This document shows positions 9,156 through 17,497 of a DNA stretch of 17,521 nt, piece by piece. This DNA comes from Entrophospora sp. SA101. Taxonomy: Eukaryota > Glomeromycota > Glomeromycetes > Entrophosporales > Entrophosporaceae. Numbering within the stretch: the first letter of the stretch is position 1; each line of letters begins with the position of its first letter. The translations under genes and the position numbers were made by a program. Where the stretch lies: positions 65,041 through 82,561 of the forward strand of contig CAUDNR010002879.1 of NCBI GenBank assembly GCA_958430865.1. Reading direction: 5' to 3'. The notes beneath the pieces are model-generated. The model saw only the letters and a program-made list of their open reading frames with translations, searched no databases and was not told where the DNA came from.

Positions 9156-9395
9156 TCTTATTTATATTACTTAATCTTTAAATTATATGTACAATGATCA
9201 AACAGCTGTTCATTTAACCCTACAATTGTATGCATTTTTGAAGATTAATTTTCCCAATGCATAAATATTTGTATTTTCAAAAAATTAAATAAAATAAACA
9301 TAAGGTTTAAATATTTACATTACTATCAGTAAATTTTGAATTATACAATTCTGTGCCTTTTTATTATATGCAATTTATATGTGTGATACTAATTT

Positions 9396-9574
9396 AATTT
9401 ATTATACTTATAACATATAAGAACTATATGTATAATACGCAAATCATGACATGGAAGAATATATATATGAGAACTATATGTACAATACTGGATTAGTTCA
9501 CAGATACTATAGGTGTAATTTATTATACTTATAATACATAAGAATTATACATATAATGTGCAAATCACGTTATG
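9396..9574. repeat. AT-rich direct repeat pair (period 121) related to 4740-5215
   Basis: AATTTATTATACTTATAA begins two copies, at 9396-9453 and 9517-9574, both running on through AAGAA(C/T)TATA and ending CAAATCA(T/C)G..ATG. The stretch 9419-9437 (AAGAACTATATGTATAATA) is the exact reverse complement of 5188-5206. Confidence 0.65.
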
Positions 9575-9902
9575 AAAAAGCCACACATATGTCAATCATA
9601 TACAAATCATGATATGGTGTTTATATGCTGTTTACATGTAGGATCTATGTATAATTTCAAAAGCATTTTCCTGATGTACTTTTATCATTGGTCTTCACCC
9701 ATAATAGAAAATTTCATTTTTAAAAATAATATAAACAATCCTTCATGTACTTATTTTGATCAGTGGATTAATTACTTTTATCTGGCTTGATTTGGCGCAT
9801 CATCAATCAGAATTTTGTGTGGATATTCATTATATCAAAAAAAAAGCTTATACTTTCTTTTGATATGAAAACATTTAGTCAACTTGATTGTGAAGTAGTT
9901 GA
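9575..9902. other. No supported gene
   Basis: A 72-codon open frame from 9572 is rich in Phe, Tyr, Asn, Ile and Cys and looks like translated AT-rich repeat, with no motif. The 3' part may include unrecognised upstream remains of the hAT relic that follows. Confidence 0.4.
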
Positions 9903-10550
9903 TTTGGAGATTTAGTAAATAGTGAAGCACCTGAATTGTGAATATTAGCTCTTCACCTGCATGAAATTTGTATAAATTCTACCTCTATTGAAAGACTCTG
10001 ATCCAATATGGGTTTTATACATTCAAAAAAAGGGAATTGTCCTTATGTATATAAAAAAAAAAATAGTTTTAAGTTTATTATAAAATGATTAATTAATAAA
10101 AATTAAAGATCTATTTATTAAAGCATGAAAAAGTTCTCGGAATGGAGTGAATTATTTCAAAAGAAAAAATAGTTGGAAATTAAAAAATATGGAAACCTTT
10201 ATAAGAGAAATCACATTGCAATTCCCATAATCAAGAATCTATTGGTGATAATAATGAAGCAAATGAAGTAACTAATGATATGACACTCAGAGATGATAAT
10301 ATTGAAAATAATGACTGAAAATTAGCATCTTTTGAAGAAGAGGATTTAGATGTCTTTGAAGAAGGAACCGATAATTCAATTAACAGAACTGAAGATTGGG
10401 TAGAACTTATTCGAAATTTATGACCCTTTAGAATTTATATCTGTAGATCATACTATACATCCTGCTGATGATCCAATTGCCTAATAAAGTCTGTGTAGTA
10501 TTTTTTAATGATAATTTAGAATACCTGATTTTGTAAATTCATTTGATTAA
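9903..10550 (+). pseudogene. Decayed hAT-type transposase, C-terminal region
   Basis: From 9903 one frame reads FGDLVNSEAPEL, a TGA, ILALHLHEICINSTSIERL, a TGA where a Trp codon is expected, then SNMGFIHSKKGN. This is the hAT C-terminal dimerisation block (PEL..LA..L..I..NS.S.ER..S..G..H.K..N, family recognised from memory). After about 80 AT-rich bases the frame from 10121 reads KHEKVLGME, and further on ASFEEEDLDVFEEGTDNSIN and RTEDWVELIRNL, with stops at 10148, 10181, 10202, 10316 and 10421. A frame change near 10416 continues YDPLEFISVDHTIHPADDPI to stops at 10482 and 10485. The catalytic core and zinc finger are not present. It is an inactive transposon remnant. The acidic tail belongs to it only by position and by general resemblance. 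Confidence 0.65.
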
Positions 10551-10585
10551 ATGTTAAAATTTGAATTTAAAATTAAACAATATGA

Positions 10586-11270
10586 TTGGTTCAGCAAATG
10601 ACTGTGTCATTTAAAATTGACTTTCAAATGACCAAATTACTGAGTCATTTGTCATCAATGGGTCCAGTTGATGAAAAATCATCAAATAAAGTCTATGGAA
10701 TTGTATCATATGCTGCACCCGAGCTACTCAGAGGCAATAATACAAAGAACACAAAAGAATCAGATATCTATAGTGTTGGGATGTTAATGTGGGAAATATT
10801 TGCATGTCATCCACCATTTGATGATAGAGCTCACAATCATTGTTTGATTTTTGATATATGTGAAGAAGGTTTACGAACATCAATACTACCTGAAATGCCT
10901 GGCAAATGATGCAGAGGTGTTGGGATGTGGATCCATCTAAAAGACTAACTAGCAGAGAGCTGTTTGAGTTTGCTTATAATAAACTTGAAGAAATTATTAA
11001 AAATGAAAGTTTGAAAAATAATACTAGCAATTATTCAAATTTTCTAAAATCAAAAAACATGAAATCGATTTTAATAATGGTAGCAGCAGCAGTGGCGATG
11101 GTGGTGGTGGTGGTGGTGGTGGTGGTTCTCAACAAACACATAAATCACAACCAGATGCATATCATACAGGTGGAATATTAGAAGAAGAGATTGCTAAATC
11201 TAAAAGCTTTAAAATTTATACAAGTAATGTTAGTTCATTAAATAATCTTGATTGTAACTCTTTTCTCTAG
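10586..11270 (+). pseudogene. Protein kinase (tyrosine-kinase-like type), C-terminal half, frameshifted
   Basis: The match begins inside the activation segment: KIDFQMTKLLS stands where DFG is expected (DFQ at residues 12-14). Next come the APE motif (SYAAPELL), the subdomain IX aspartate (KESDIYSVGMLMWE), PPFDDRAHNHCL, and then a stop at 10907. The next frame, from 10906, gives MMQRCWDVDPSKRLTSREL with the conserved subdomain XI arginine. From about 11028 a third frame carries IKKHEIDFNNG, nine glycines from (GGT)9 at 11100-11126, then a tail with QPDAYHTGGILEEEIAKSK ending TAG at 11268. A few residues before MMQRCW appear deleted. The N-lobe, the lysine and the HRD loop are absent. Such kinases form large families in arbuscular mycorrhizal fungi. 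It is inactive as read here; sequencing indels are the alternative for the shifts, but not for the missing half. Confidence 0.8.
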
Positions 11271-12089
11271 AATTTTAACAAAGGTGAATAAAAATTTCAT
11301 TATTAATTAATTGGAAGTTACTATCCATTAATTATTACTAACTAAATTCTAATAACAATAGTAAATGAAAAGTGACTAATTTAATTTCCATTATAAATTT
11401 ATTATCTTCTTTTTATTTATCTTTTTTATTTTATCCTTATTTTGTTTCTTATAATAATATTTCCTATAATAAACTTTTTACAGTTCCATGATTCTTGTCA
11501 AATGATGATATTACAAGATATCATTTCTCTTAATTAACAATTATGACTTAATTTTTGGGCTACTCTTGTCAGCTAATAATTTGGTGCTTGTCATTTAATT
11601 AGTTTACGACTTCCCTCTTTCTTCTTGCATCTAGACAAATCTGTGAGCATACTTGATGGTCACAGATAACTGTAATTAAATAAAGATGGCCCTTTTGCAA
11701 TGTTATAAAGTTCCTTTTATTCACTTATGATCGTTTTGTTTCAGTTGTTTGCTGACTGTTTGCAAACTCGCTTTGGTTTACTTACAAAACAACTCAAGTA
11801 GCTTGTTTAATAGCCTTACATTTATGATTACAATAATACCACCAGTATTTCCAATTAACCTTTGGATGATACTTTATTGACACCCATGGCTAGCCAACAA
11901 AATTAGTCCTAATCTTGCTTGCTTGCTCACTAAAGCGTGTCTTTTTACCAAAGCCCCACAATTGTTGCCTTTTTACCAAGGCAATAACTATGGTTTAAAT
12001 AAAGAAAATAAAGACGATGTTTTTATTTTTATTTTTATTTTTATAATAAATACAGTCAAGTATTTTACTCGATATCGAAACACTAAATA
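11271..12089. other. Intergenic, no gene seen
   Basis: AT-rich sequence with slightly higher complexity at 11600-12000. It holds a (TTGC)3 tract near 11917, an imperfect foldback TTGTTGCC ... GGCAATAA near 11961-11986, and a (TTTTTA)n tract at 12020-12045. A 65-codon open frame over 11923-12120 runs through these repeats and has no motif. Confidence 0.5.
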
Positions 12090-12202
12090 CTGTAATGATC
12101 AACGTTATGAAAAATTCTAGAAGAAATTTTGATTGGCTAAAAACAGCCGGGATAATGCCCTGTAATGATTGACGCCATGAAAAGAGATTCTGATTGGCTA
12201 AA
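12090..12202. repeat. Direct repeat pair with CCAAT-type boxes
   Basis: CTGTAATGAT, then a YRACGYYATGAAAA-like block, then TGATTGGCTAA, appears at 12090-12141 and again at 12160-12202. The second copy is 9 bases shorter. ATTGGC is the reverse complement of GCCAAT, the CCAAT-box core. Confidence 0.7.
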
Positions 12203-12566
12203 TTCTTTTCGTTTTTTGAATAAAAATATTAATAATAAAGAAAAACATGCTGGGAGCTTTATTAACTGGCCATATTACAGGATTAAGCAATATGAGAATG
12301 TCATTGTTTGTGATTTAACATATAGTATATTAATCAGATAGATGATTTTAACATTATGTACAAAATTTTCCTTTACCTATCATTCATTAATATCATTAAT
12401 ATCTCATTTAATAATTGATAATAAAAATAATCAATCAATATTATGTATTATATGTTCTATGATTATAACTAAATCATTCACCTTACCCATTGAATATATG
12501 CATGCATAAAAACCAGAATACTTTTAATAATTCATAAAACAATAAATATATAAATTTAATATGTGT
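12203..12566. other. Intergenic with one very short ORF
   Basis: A 23-codon ATG frame at 12247-12318 (MLGALLTGHITGLSNMRMSL, then FVI and a stop) has protein-like composition and starts 46 bases after the second CCAAT-type box. It is too short to call as a gene. The rest is AT-rich and featureless. Confidence 0.3.
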
Positions 12567-12598
12567 GCATGTATGTATGTATGTATATATATATATAA
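12567..12598. repeat. (GTAT)n/(AT)n microsatellite
   Basis: GCATGTATGTATGTATG runs directly into TATATATATATA. Confidence 0.9.
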
Positions 12599-12671
12599 TT
12601 ATTTTAAATAATTCTTACATTTATATTTGTAAATTTAGATAAAGGCAAATTTAGAGCATATTAATTGATAG

Positions 12672-12925
12672 TCTGAAACTAGAAGTTTGTTCTATATTCC
12701 TATGGTTGCTATTAATAAGAAGTTTTGTAAAGCTGGTCAACAAAATCACTCTTTTTAAATTACTCTTTTTTAAATTAACATAGTTGAGATCCAGAACTTA
12801 CTGTGAAATATCTTAGTTAATCTGAAACAAGAGGTTTTATTTTATCTATTCTTCCAATAGTATTACTAAAAAGAATTTTTGTATAAAGTTACAAGGCTTT
12901 TAACAAAATTCCCCTTTTATTTTTT
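12672..12925. repeat. Diverged direct repeat, period about 147
   Basis: CTGAAACTAGAAGTTT (about 12673) and CTGAAACAAGAGGTTT (about 12820) each lead into a similar run containing TATTCYTMYRATAGTATTAMTAA, AGAA.TTTTGTA and CAACAAAAT/TAACAAAAT, roughly 65-70% alike by eye. No coding is seen. Confidence 0.45.
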
Positions 12926-13211
12926 GAAATCTTGGACCCAGTGACCCAGCTTTTAGAATATTGTTGAGTAAGTGTGGTAAATAAACAGTATAAGGTGTTA
13001 ACAGTTTGTTTTTGTGTTTTATCCAAAAAAATTAAAAATATTTTTAAAAAAAACAAATTCCTAGTGCAGAACTTTCTTTGATTTTAAAAACAACATACTT
13101 TGAGCAATTTGACTGATTATTAGTGATTATTATGAAAAAGAAAATTGAATAGTATTTATTTCGATTATTATAATTTGGATTTTTTTAAAAATTTTTTTTT
13201 GTTTTCCAGTA

Positions 13212-13401
13212 GGGAGAGATTCAGTATGGTATAACCCTTGCAGAACGTATGGTATAGCCCATATTTTTCCATCCCAAGTCACACAAAATTTTATTCTAAA
13301 TCCTTTTTTGGCAGGTGTGAAGGGAAGCATGTATTGGTATACAACACTTATACAATACAATACTATACATTCTGCAAGAGTTATACCATACTGAATGTCC
13401 C
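13212..13401. mobile_element. 190-base MITE with TA target duplication (Tc1/mariner type)
   Basis: The left end GGGAGAGATTCAGTATGGTA continues TAACCCTTGCAGAACGTAT. It matches, in reverse complement, the right end at 13363-13401, which reads from the outside GGGACATTCAGTATGGTATA then ACTCTTGCAGAATGTAT. The arms are about 40 bases with a 2-base gap and a few mismatches. Both ends are flanked by TA (13210-13211 and 13402-13403), the duplication typical of Tc1/mariner elements. It has no transposase. A 76-codon minus-strand frame (13130-13360) crossing the left end is a by-product. Confidence 0.85.
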
Positions 13402-13403
13402 TA

Positions 13404-13730
13404 TACTCTTTTGATTACATATTATGGAAGTATATAAACTCATTTGCAACATATATGAATTGATCAATGAGGGGGTTCAGATTTTTCCAGAATCGATTTC
13501 CATATTTGATAAAATACCTGACTGAAATAATAATAATAGTAAAAGGATTGTTTCATAATTTCCTTGTCATTTTATTTTTTTTACTAACTATATATAAGAA
13601 AATTACTCCTTTATGCAAATTCATCATGTTGCATTGCTTTTAACGTTTAATTTTATTTAATAAAAATAATGATTCTATCAGAGTTTTATATTAGAATGTT
13701 AATTATCTGTTATTTTCTTCTGTGAGACCA
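13404..13730. other. Intergenic, no gene seen
   Basis: AT-rich spacer between the two inverted-repeat elements. No open frame or repeat of note. Confidence 0.5.
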
Positions 13731-13737
13731 GAAGTCA

Positions 13738-14458
13738 TTGGGGTGTCCCACATCATATGATTTACAAACATAGTCAATCACATATATAAATTTTTATTAA
13801 GGATTTTTCATTGATCTTTTTTTTAATAGTAAACTTGAATGAAAATAACTCTTTAAAGAACAGAGATACAGATTCCAAATTAAGTTTAAAATATATTAGA
13901 AGGATAGGGCAATGTCTATATAGAGAGTTTTTTTTAATTTTAATATAAATCATATCATTTATTCTAAGCTAAAAGAAAAAAAGGAAAGTTATGTATATAT
14001 GATGCAAAATTTTATGCAAATAGAATTATAAAAGGCTCTCTATACGCCTAAAGAGCATCAAAATTCGAATCCAAACCATGTCATTTTATTTAGATACGTC
14101 ATATAGTTTAAGAGTTATTTCGATTTTTGTAATCTTGTGAATATATTTTGACTAAATTTTAGTGTTACACCTAAATTTTATAATTTCTATATAGTACTAG
14201 CCAAACAAACAATTTACAGCCGTTAAAAATATTATTATACAATTTCTTGTAACTTCTTTATTTATAATAATAATTATTCTAATCAAAGTTGTGTTTTGTT
14301 ATTATATCTTGAACTGCTAGTAAAGTAATTTTTAAAATTTTTTTGTGGAACCAAAAAAATAATAATAAATCCGCAATACCCCTAAAAAATCCTTATTAAT
14401 GAAAATTTATACATGTGATCGACTATGTTTGTAAATCATATGATGTGGGATACCCCAA
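13738..14458. mobile_element. 721-base non-autonomous inverted-repeat element with a 7-base target duplication
   Basis: The left end TTGGGGTGTCCCACATCATA (arm 13738-13808) is the near-exact reverse complement of the right arm (14385-14458), which ends TATGATGTGGGATACCCCAA. Over the 71-74 base arms there are three C/T differences and a short gap. The heptamer GAAGTCA stands immediately outside both ends (13731-13737 and 14459-14465), as a target-site duplication should. The interior has no coding sequence. It contains a smaller inverted pair, TATAGAGAG near 13920 and CTCTCTATA near 14035. It is a DNA-transposon derivative mobilised in trans. The superfamily is uncertain because a 7-base duplication and TTGGGG ends do not match the commonest patterns. 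The high arm identity suggests fairly recent insertion. Confidence 0.88.
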
Positions 14459-14465
14459 GAAGTCA

Positions 14466-14753
14466 TGCTTAGTTGATCACTACAATAAAGATAAAAATGG
14501 ATTAATTATAATAAAAAGCTTTTGCAACGACGTCAAGTCGCTCCAAACAAATACTATTCTATGGTAAAACGGGGGGAGTTGTGCACTGTAAATAATTTAA
14601 TTTTTTTTATATGTATTACATATTTCTAATCAATTTTAAATTAATAAATGTCACAACAAGATTACGTCGTTAAAAAAAAAAAATAAAAAAAAATAAAAGG
14701 CTTTTGCATAAAATTTTCATTACACTAAAATTTGGTCAATGATGATTTTATCT
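14466..14753. other. Intergenic, no gene seen
   Basis: AT-rich sequence. It contains an AACGACGT/ACGTCGTT inverted octamer pair (near 14525 and 14664) and long A runs at 14671-14695. Confidence 0.45.
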
Positions 14754-14800
14754 ACCCAAGTGTATGGGAACTGAAACAGTTAAAAATATTTCACTTGGGT
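14754..14800. repeat. Short inverted repeat
   Basis: ACCCAAGTG at 14754-14762 and its exact complement CACTTGGGT at 14792-14800 enclose a 29-base loop. It could form a hairpin; function unknown. Confidence 0.5.
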
Positions 14801-15080
14801 GTTAATACAAATTAGGAAGTCCATGTAATTTACAATTGTTACAAAAATATACAAACATTTACATCATCAGAGCTAAATTCAATACGAGAACAATAATAAT
14901 TATAGTCATTATATATAAAGTTATATATAGAAAACATTTGTTTGCCATATAAAGAAATTTTTTAAATATATATATATAATGAAAATAATTAACATATGTA
15001 AGCTTAATATTGATGACGAATATATTATGGGTAATTTTTGATCTATTTCAACTATCTCGAAATAGACAACGATGAAAATC

Positions 15081-15102
15081 ATTGTTATTGTTATTGTTAT
15101 TG
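15081..15102. repeat. (TTATTG)n microsatellite
   Basis: Four hexanucleotide copies. Confidence 0.85.
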
Positions 15103-15173
15103 ATGTCAAAAAAAAAAAATTTAACAAAGTCACTTGATTGATAAGTTTGTCATTGAATATGTATATATGTACC

Positions 15174-15325
15174 AGCCAATCAAAAGCTCGTAATTAATGA
15201 TGACGCAATTAAACAAAATCCCTTTTATTTACTATTTACTAAACAAATAAATAATAATCATCTTCATAGATATAAATATAAACAGGAAATAAATGACAAG
15301 CATTCAAAATTTCATTCGCAATATG
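15174..15325 (+). promoter_or_regulatory. Promoter-like stretch, weak
   Basis: AGCCAAT at 15174-15180, TGATGACGCAA at about 15199, and a TATA-like ATAGATATAAATATAAA near 15268-15284 precede an ATG at 15323. The ATG opens only a 15-codon frame (MSALTKLYIMYDLLN), so no gene is supported. These could be remote elements for the gene at 15928. Confidence 0.2.
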
Positions 15326-15812
15326 TCTGCTTTAACCAAATTGTATATAATGTACGACTTACTAAATTAAATCTTTACCTTTAATATAAAAAGTATTAGT
15401 ATCAATAAATTTAAGAAAGTTTAAGTTTAATCGTCTTTACACATCGTATTATAATGGAAAAAAACTGTTAATGAAATACTACTATTTTTCTCTATTGCAT
15501 GTAATCCTATGACGGAATATAAATTGTGGTCATATGTTTATAATTTTTACATGATATACAATAAATTTTAGATCATGTAGTGTCAATAATAAGATAATAT
15601 TATTTATACTGGCTGTGACCTAGACCTATCTATTTATTACTGCATTCTTTCTATATTGATGTAACTCGTGATTAAGGTTATGATCGTTGAGAAAAAATTG
15701 TGTTTCAGTAAAACTTTTTTATGAATGAAAATAAAAATTATTTGTTTGAAGAAAACCATAGATCTTTTTTCATTTTAATTTCCCTACTCCATTTTATAAT
15801 AAACAAAATAAG
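15326..15812. other. Intergenic, no gene seen
   Basis: AT-rich sequence without open frames of note or clear repeats. It is the probable distal promoter of the repeat-built ORF that follows. Confidence 0.5.
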
Positions 15813-15820
15813 TATATATA
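15813..15820 (+). promoter_or_regulatory. TATA box candidate
   Basis: TATATATA lies in a GC-punctuated context (AAGTATATATAGGTGCG), 108 bases upstream of the ATG at 15928, a usual distance for a TATA element plus a short 5' leader. Confidence 0.4.
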
Positions 15821-15927
15821 GGTGCGTTATTTTCCTACAAAATTTATAAACTGGTTACTATAAAAAAATAAAAAAAACCAATTTTGTTTTACTGCAAGTT
15901 TATTTATTATTATTAAAAATTAATACA

Positions 15928-16179
15928 ATGAATGATTCAACAAGGGTAGCTGCTAATAATTCAACAAGGGCAACTGCTGCTAATAATTCAACAATGGCAG
16001 CTACTGCTAATGCAACAAGGGCAACTGCTGCTAATAATCCAACAAGAGTAGATGCAATCGTTAATTTAAATGTTGGATTTTTTTTTAATGGAGCTCTGGA
16101 TTTATTTGAAGATAACAATAACAACAAAAACAATAATAATTCGGACCAATTCGATTATACGGGTGGTAATGAGTTTTAA
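15928..16179 (+). CDS. Small Asn/Thr/Ala-rich repeat protein, unidentified
   Basis: An 83-residue ORF. Residues 4-41 are built from four and a half tandem units of the type STRATAANN, encoded by alternating 24- and 27-base DNA repeats, so repeat gain or loss keeps the frame. A unique part follows (VDAIVNLNVGFFFNGALDLF), then an Asn-rich linker (NNNNKNNNN) and the tail SDQFDYTGGNEF. It has no signal peptide and no membrane segment. The first ATG is used. A TATA box candidate lies 108 bases upstream and an AATAAA 16 bases after the stop. The family is not recognised. Several N-x-S/T sequons occur but have no meaning without secretion. The opposite strand is also open (15900-16133) and reads as hydrophobic Ala/Leu/Val repeats; I take that as a shadow because it lacks matching signals. 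Coding status is likely but unproven. Confidence 0.45.
   Translation: MNDSTRVAANNSTRATAANNSTMAATANATRATAANNPTRVDAIVNLNVGFFFNGALDLFEDNNNNKNNNNSDQFDYTGGNEF
15937..16053. repeat. Coding minisatellite, alternating 24/27-base units
   Basis: Units start at 15937 (24), 15961 (27), 15988 (24), 16012 (27) and 16039 (partial). Each begins with a form of TCAACAAGGG and ends in GCTAATAAT or GCTAAT. The alternation suggests a 51-base higher-order unit that was itself duplicated. Confidence 0.85.
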
Positions 16180-16195
16180 AAAGAAATAACGAAAA

Positions 16196-16201
16196 AATAA
16201 A
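16196..16201 (+). terminator. Polyadenylation signal candidate
   Basis: AATAAA lies 16 bases past the stop of the repeat-built ORF. Such hexamers are frequent in this composition. Confidence 0.3.
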
Positions 16202-17066
16202 ATCTCATTTGATTGATGCATTTATTATAGAAATTTAAGCAACTTTTTTATTATCATTTTTAGCAAATATTAGAGATTAGTTAATAAGCATTATAAAACA
16301 ATATGTTTATATTATGAATATGTATATATACTGTATATATTATAAATGTTATGTATTAACTATTATGTAAACATTAAATTTATATTTTATTTAAGCAAAT
16401 GAAAACTCTTTGATCTAACTTTTAAACTATCGATAAATCGGAAATTCAAACAATTCATAGCTCAAGATTATTTAAACTCATTATAATATAATATACTCTT
16501 GTGGTGTGTTTATCTGTGGCATATACTAGTTTTGTATATAAATCTTTGAAATCTTGTGGATTCATTCATATATTACATATATTAGTGATTTATTCCAGAA
16601 TCTCTTTCTTTAACTTCATAACGGGGAATTTGACCTACAATTGAGTAATAGTAATTTATAACATGACATTATTCTGAGAAAAGACTACATTTCACTCATT
16701 CTATTTATAACAAATACCAAGTAAATCCCATTATAACAAACTTCTCTTTTGTTTCTCTCTATGTCAAATGCCTCTCTCTATAACTATGGTGAATAAAGGC
16801 ACAAAAAATACTTATATGACAAGAATGTTCATTAAAAAAAGGTTTACCAAGGTATGTAAGCAAGCAAATAAATTTAATTTACTATTAATTAATAAACTTT
16901 GCACTTAAGTGGACTTTAAGCTACTGACTTTTAAAATAAACTATTTTTAAATTCCATAAATGATTTCATTTTTATTATTTTTGGAAAGGTTTCTTTATTT
17001 GGAAATTAATTTATTTCCCAAGAATTTGCTCATAAAAAAAATTTGACTCTTTTTTTTTTTGTATTA
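16202..17066. other. Intergenic, no gene seen
   Basis: AT-rich sequence. A CT-rich patch (TTTGTTTCTCTCTATG and CCTCTCTCTATAAC) lies at about 16748-16785. No coding pattern is visible. Confidence 0.5.
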
Positions 17067-17345
17067 TCTCCCACATCTCCCCACATATATATCTACTACT
17101 CTCTCTCACATCTCAACACGCACGCGCACTCCCTCGCTCACTTTTCACCACAAAACTGAATTTGTTAGATAGACGAATAGTAGTGATGATAATAATTAAT
17201 TTGTTCCTATTTGATGTACTTGCAATATATATCAATTAATAATGTCAATAATATATCACGCACTCGCACACACATATTAACAAATAAATCATCGTCTTCT
17301 CTTTTCTGTCTATCTCACATATCTATCTCGCTTATTCTCACACTT
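17067..17345 (+). promoter_or_regulatory. Two pyrimidine- and CA-rich tracts, possible promoter or 5' leader
   Basis: 17067-17150 and 17258-17345 both contain strings such as CTCTCTCTCACATCTC, ACGCACGCGCACTCCCTCGC and ACGCACTCGCACACACA, unlike the AT-rich surroundings. Pyrimidine tracts often lie just upstream of transcription starts in fungi. The sequence gains complexity afterwards, so a plus-strand gene may begin near or beyond the right edge. Confidence 0.3.
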
Positions 17346-17398
17346 AAACTTTAATGGATACAATATGTGGTATTACCACATAAAAAACAATGCTTACA

Positions 17399-17497
17399 AT
17401 GTGTCACCGATTAAATTTGGGAGAGCGTATTTTAATTGGTGATGACAATTATTTTTGTTTTGCGTGGATCAGAATGAATAGGGGATCAACGAATTGA
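17399..17497 (+). CDS. Short ORF near the right edge, doubtful
   Basis: A 32-codon frame with protein-like composition (MCHRLNLGERILIGDDNY, then FCFAWIRMNRGSTN) ends in TGA. No family is recognised. It could be a first exon with an unnoticed donor site, or an upstream ORF of a gene lying past the window. Confidence 0.15.
   Translation: MCHRLNLGERILIGDDNYFCFAWIRMNRGSTN

Noticed and set aside
9572..9790. A 72-codon plus-strand frame with several Cys and His residues
   Set aside because: It overlaps the AT-rich repeat copy ending at 9574. The Cys/His spacing does not match any zinc-binding pattern I know.
10906..11181. A kinase C-terminus with a poly-valine, membrane-like stretch (AAAVAMVVVVVVVVV)
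   Set aside because: The valines come from reading (GGT)9 in the wrong frame. The neighbouring frame gives polyglycine and a stop-free tail to 11270, so no membrane segment is supported.
13130..13360. A 76-codon minus-strand frame containing TPAKKGFRIKFCVTWDG
   Set aside because: It runs across the boundary of the 190-base MITE and into flanking AT-rich DNA, so it is not a single gene. The protein-like part is the element's interior.
14055..14085. A tRNA-like TTCGAATCC box
   Set aside because: No matching A box, acceptor stem or anticodon arm is present nearby. It lies inside the inverted-repeat element.
14921..15133. A 70-codon minus-strand frame rich in Ile, Phe and Thr
   Set aside because: It translates ATT/TTG microsatellite and AT tracts, with no independent support.
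15323..15370. A gene start at the ATG after a CCAAT and TATA-like pair
   Set aside because: The frame closes after 15 codons, and the available donor and acceptor sites extend it only to another early stop.
15900..16133. A 77-codon hydrophobic Ala/Leu/Val-repeat frame on the minus strand
   Set aside because: It is the complement of the Asn/Thr/Ala coding repeats. The plus strand has better-placed TATA and poly(A) signals and a more natural tail.
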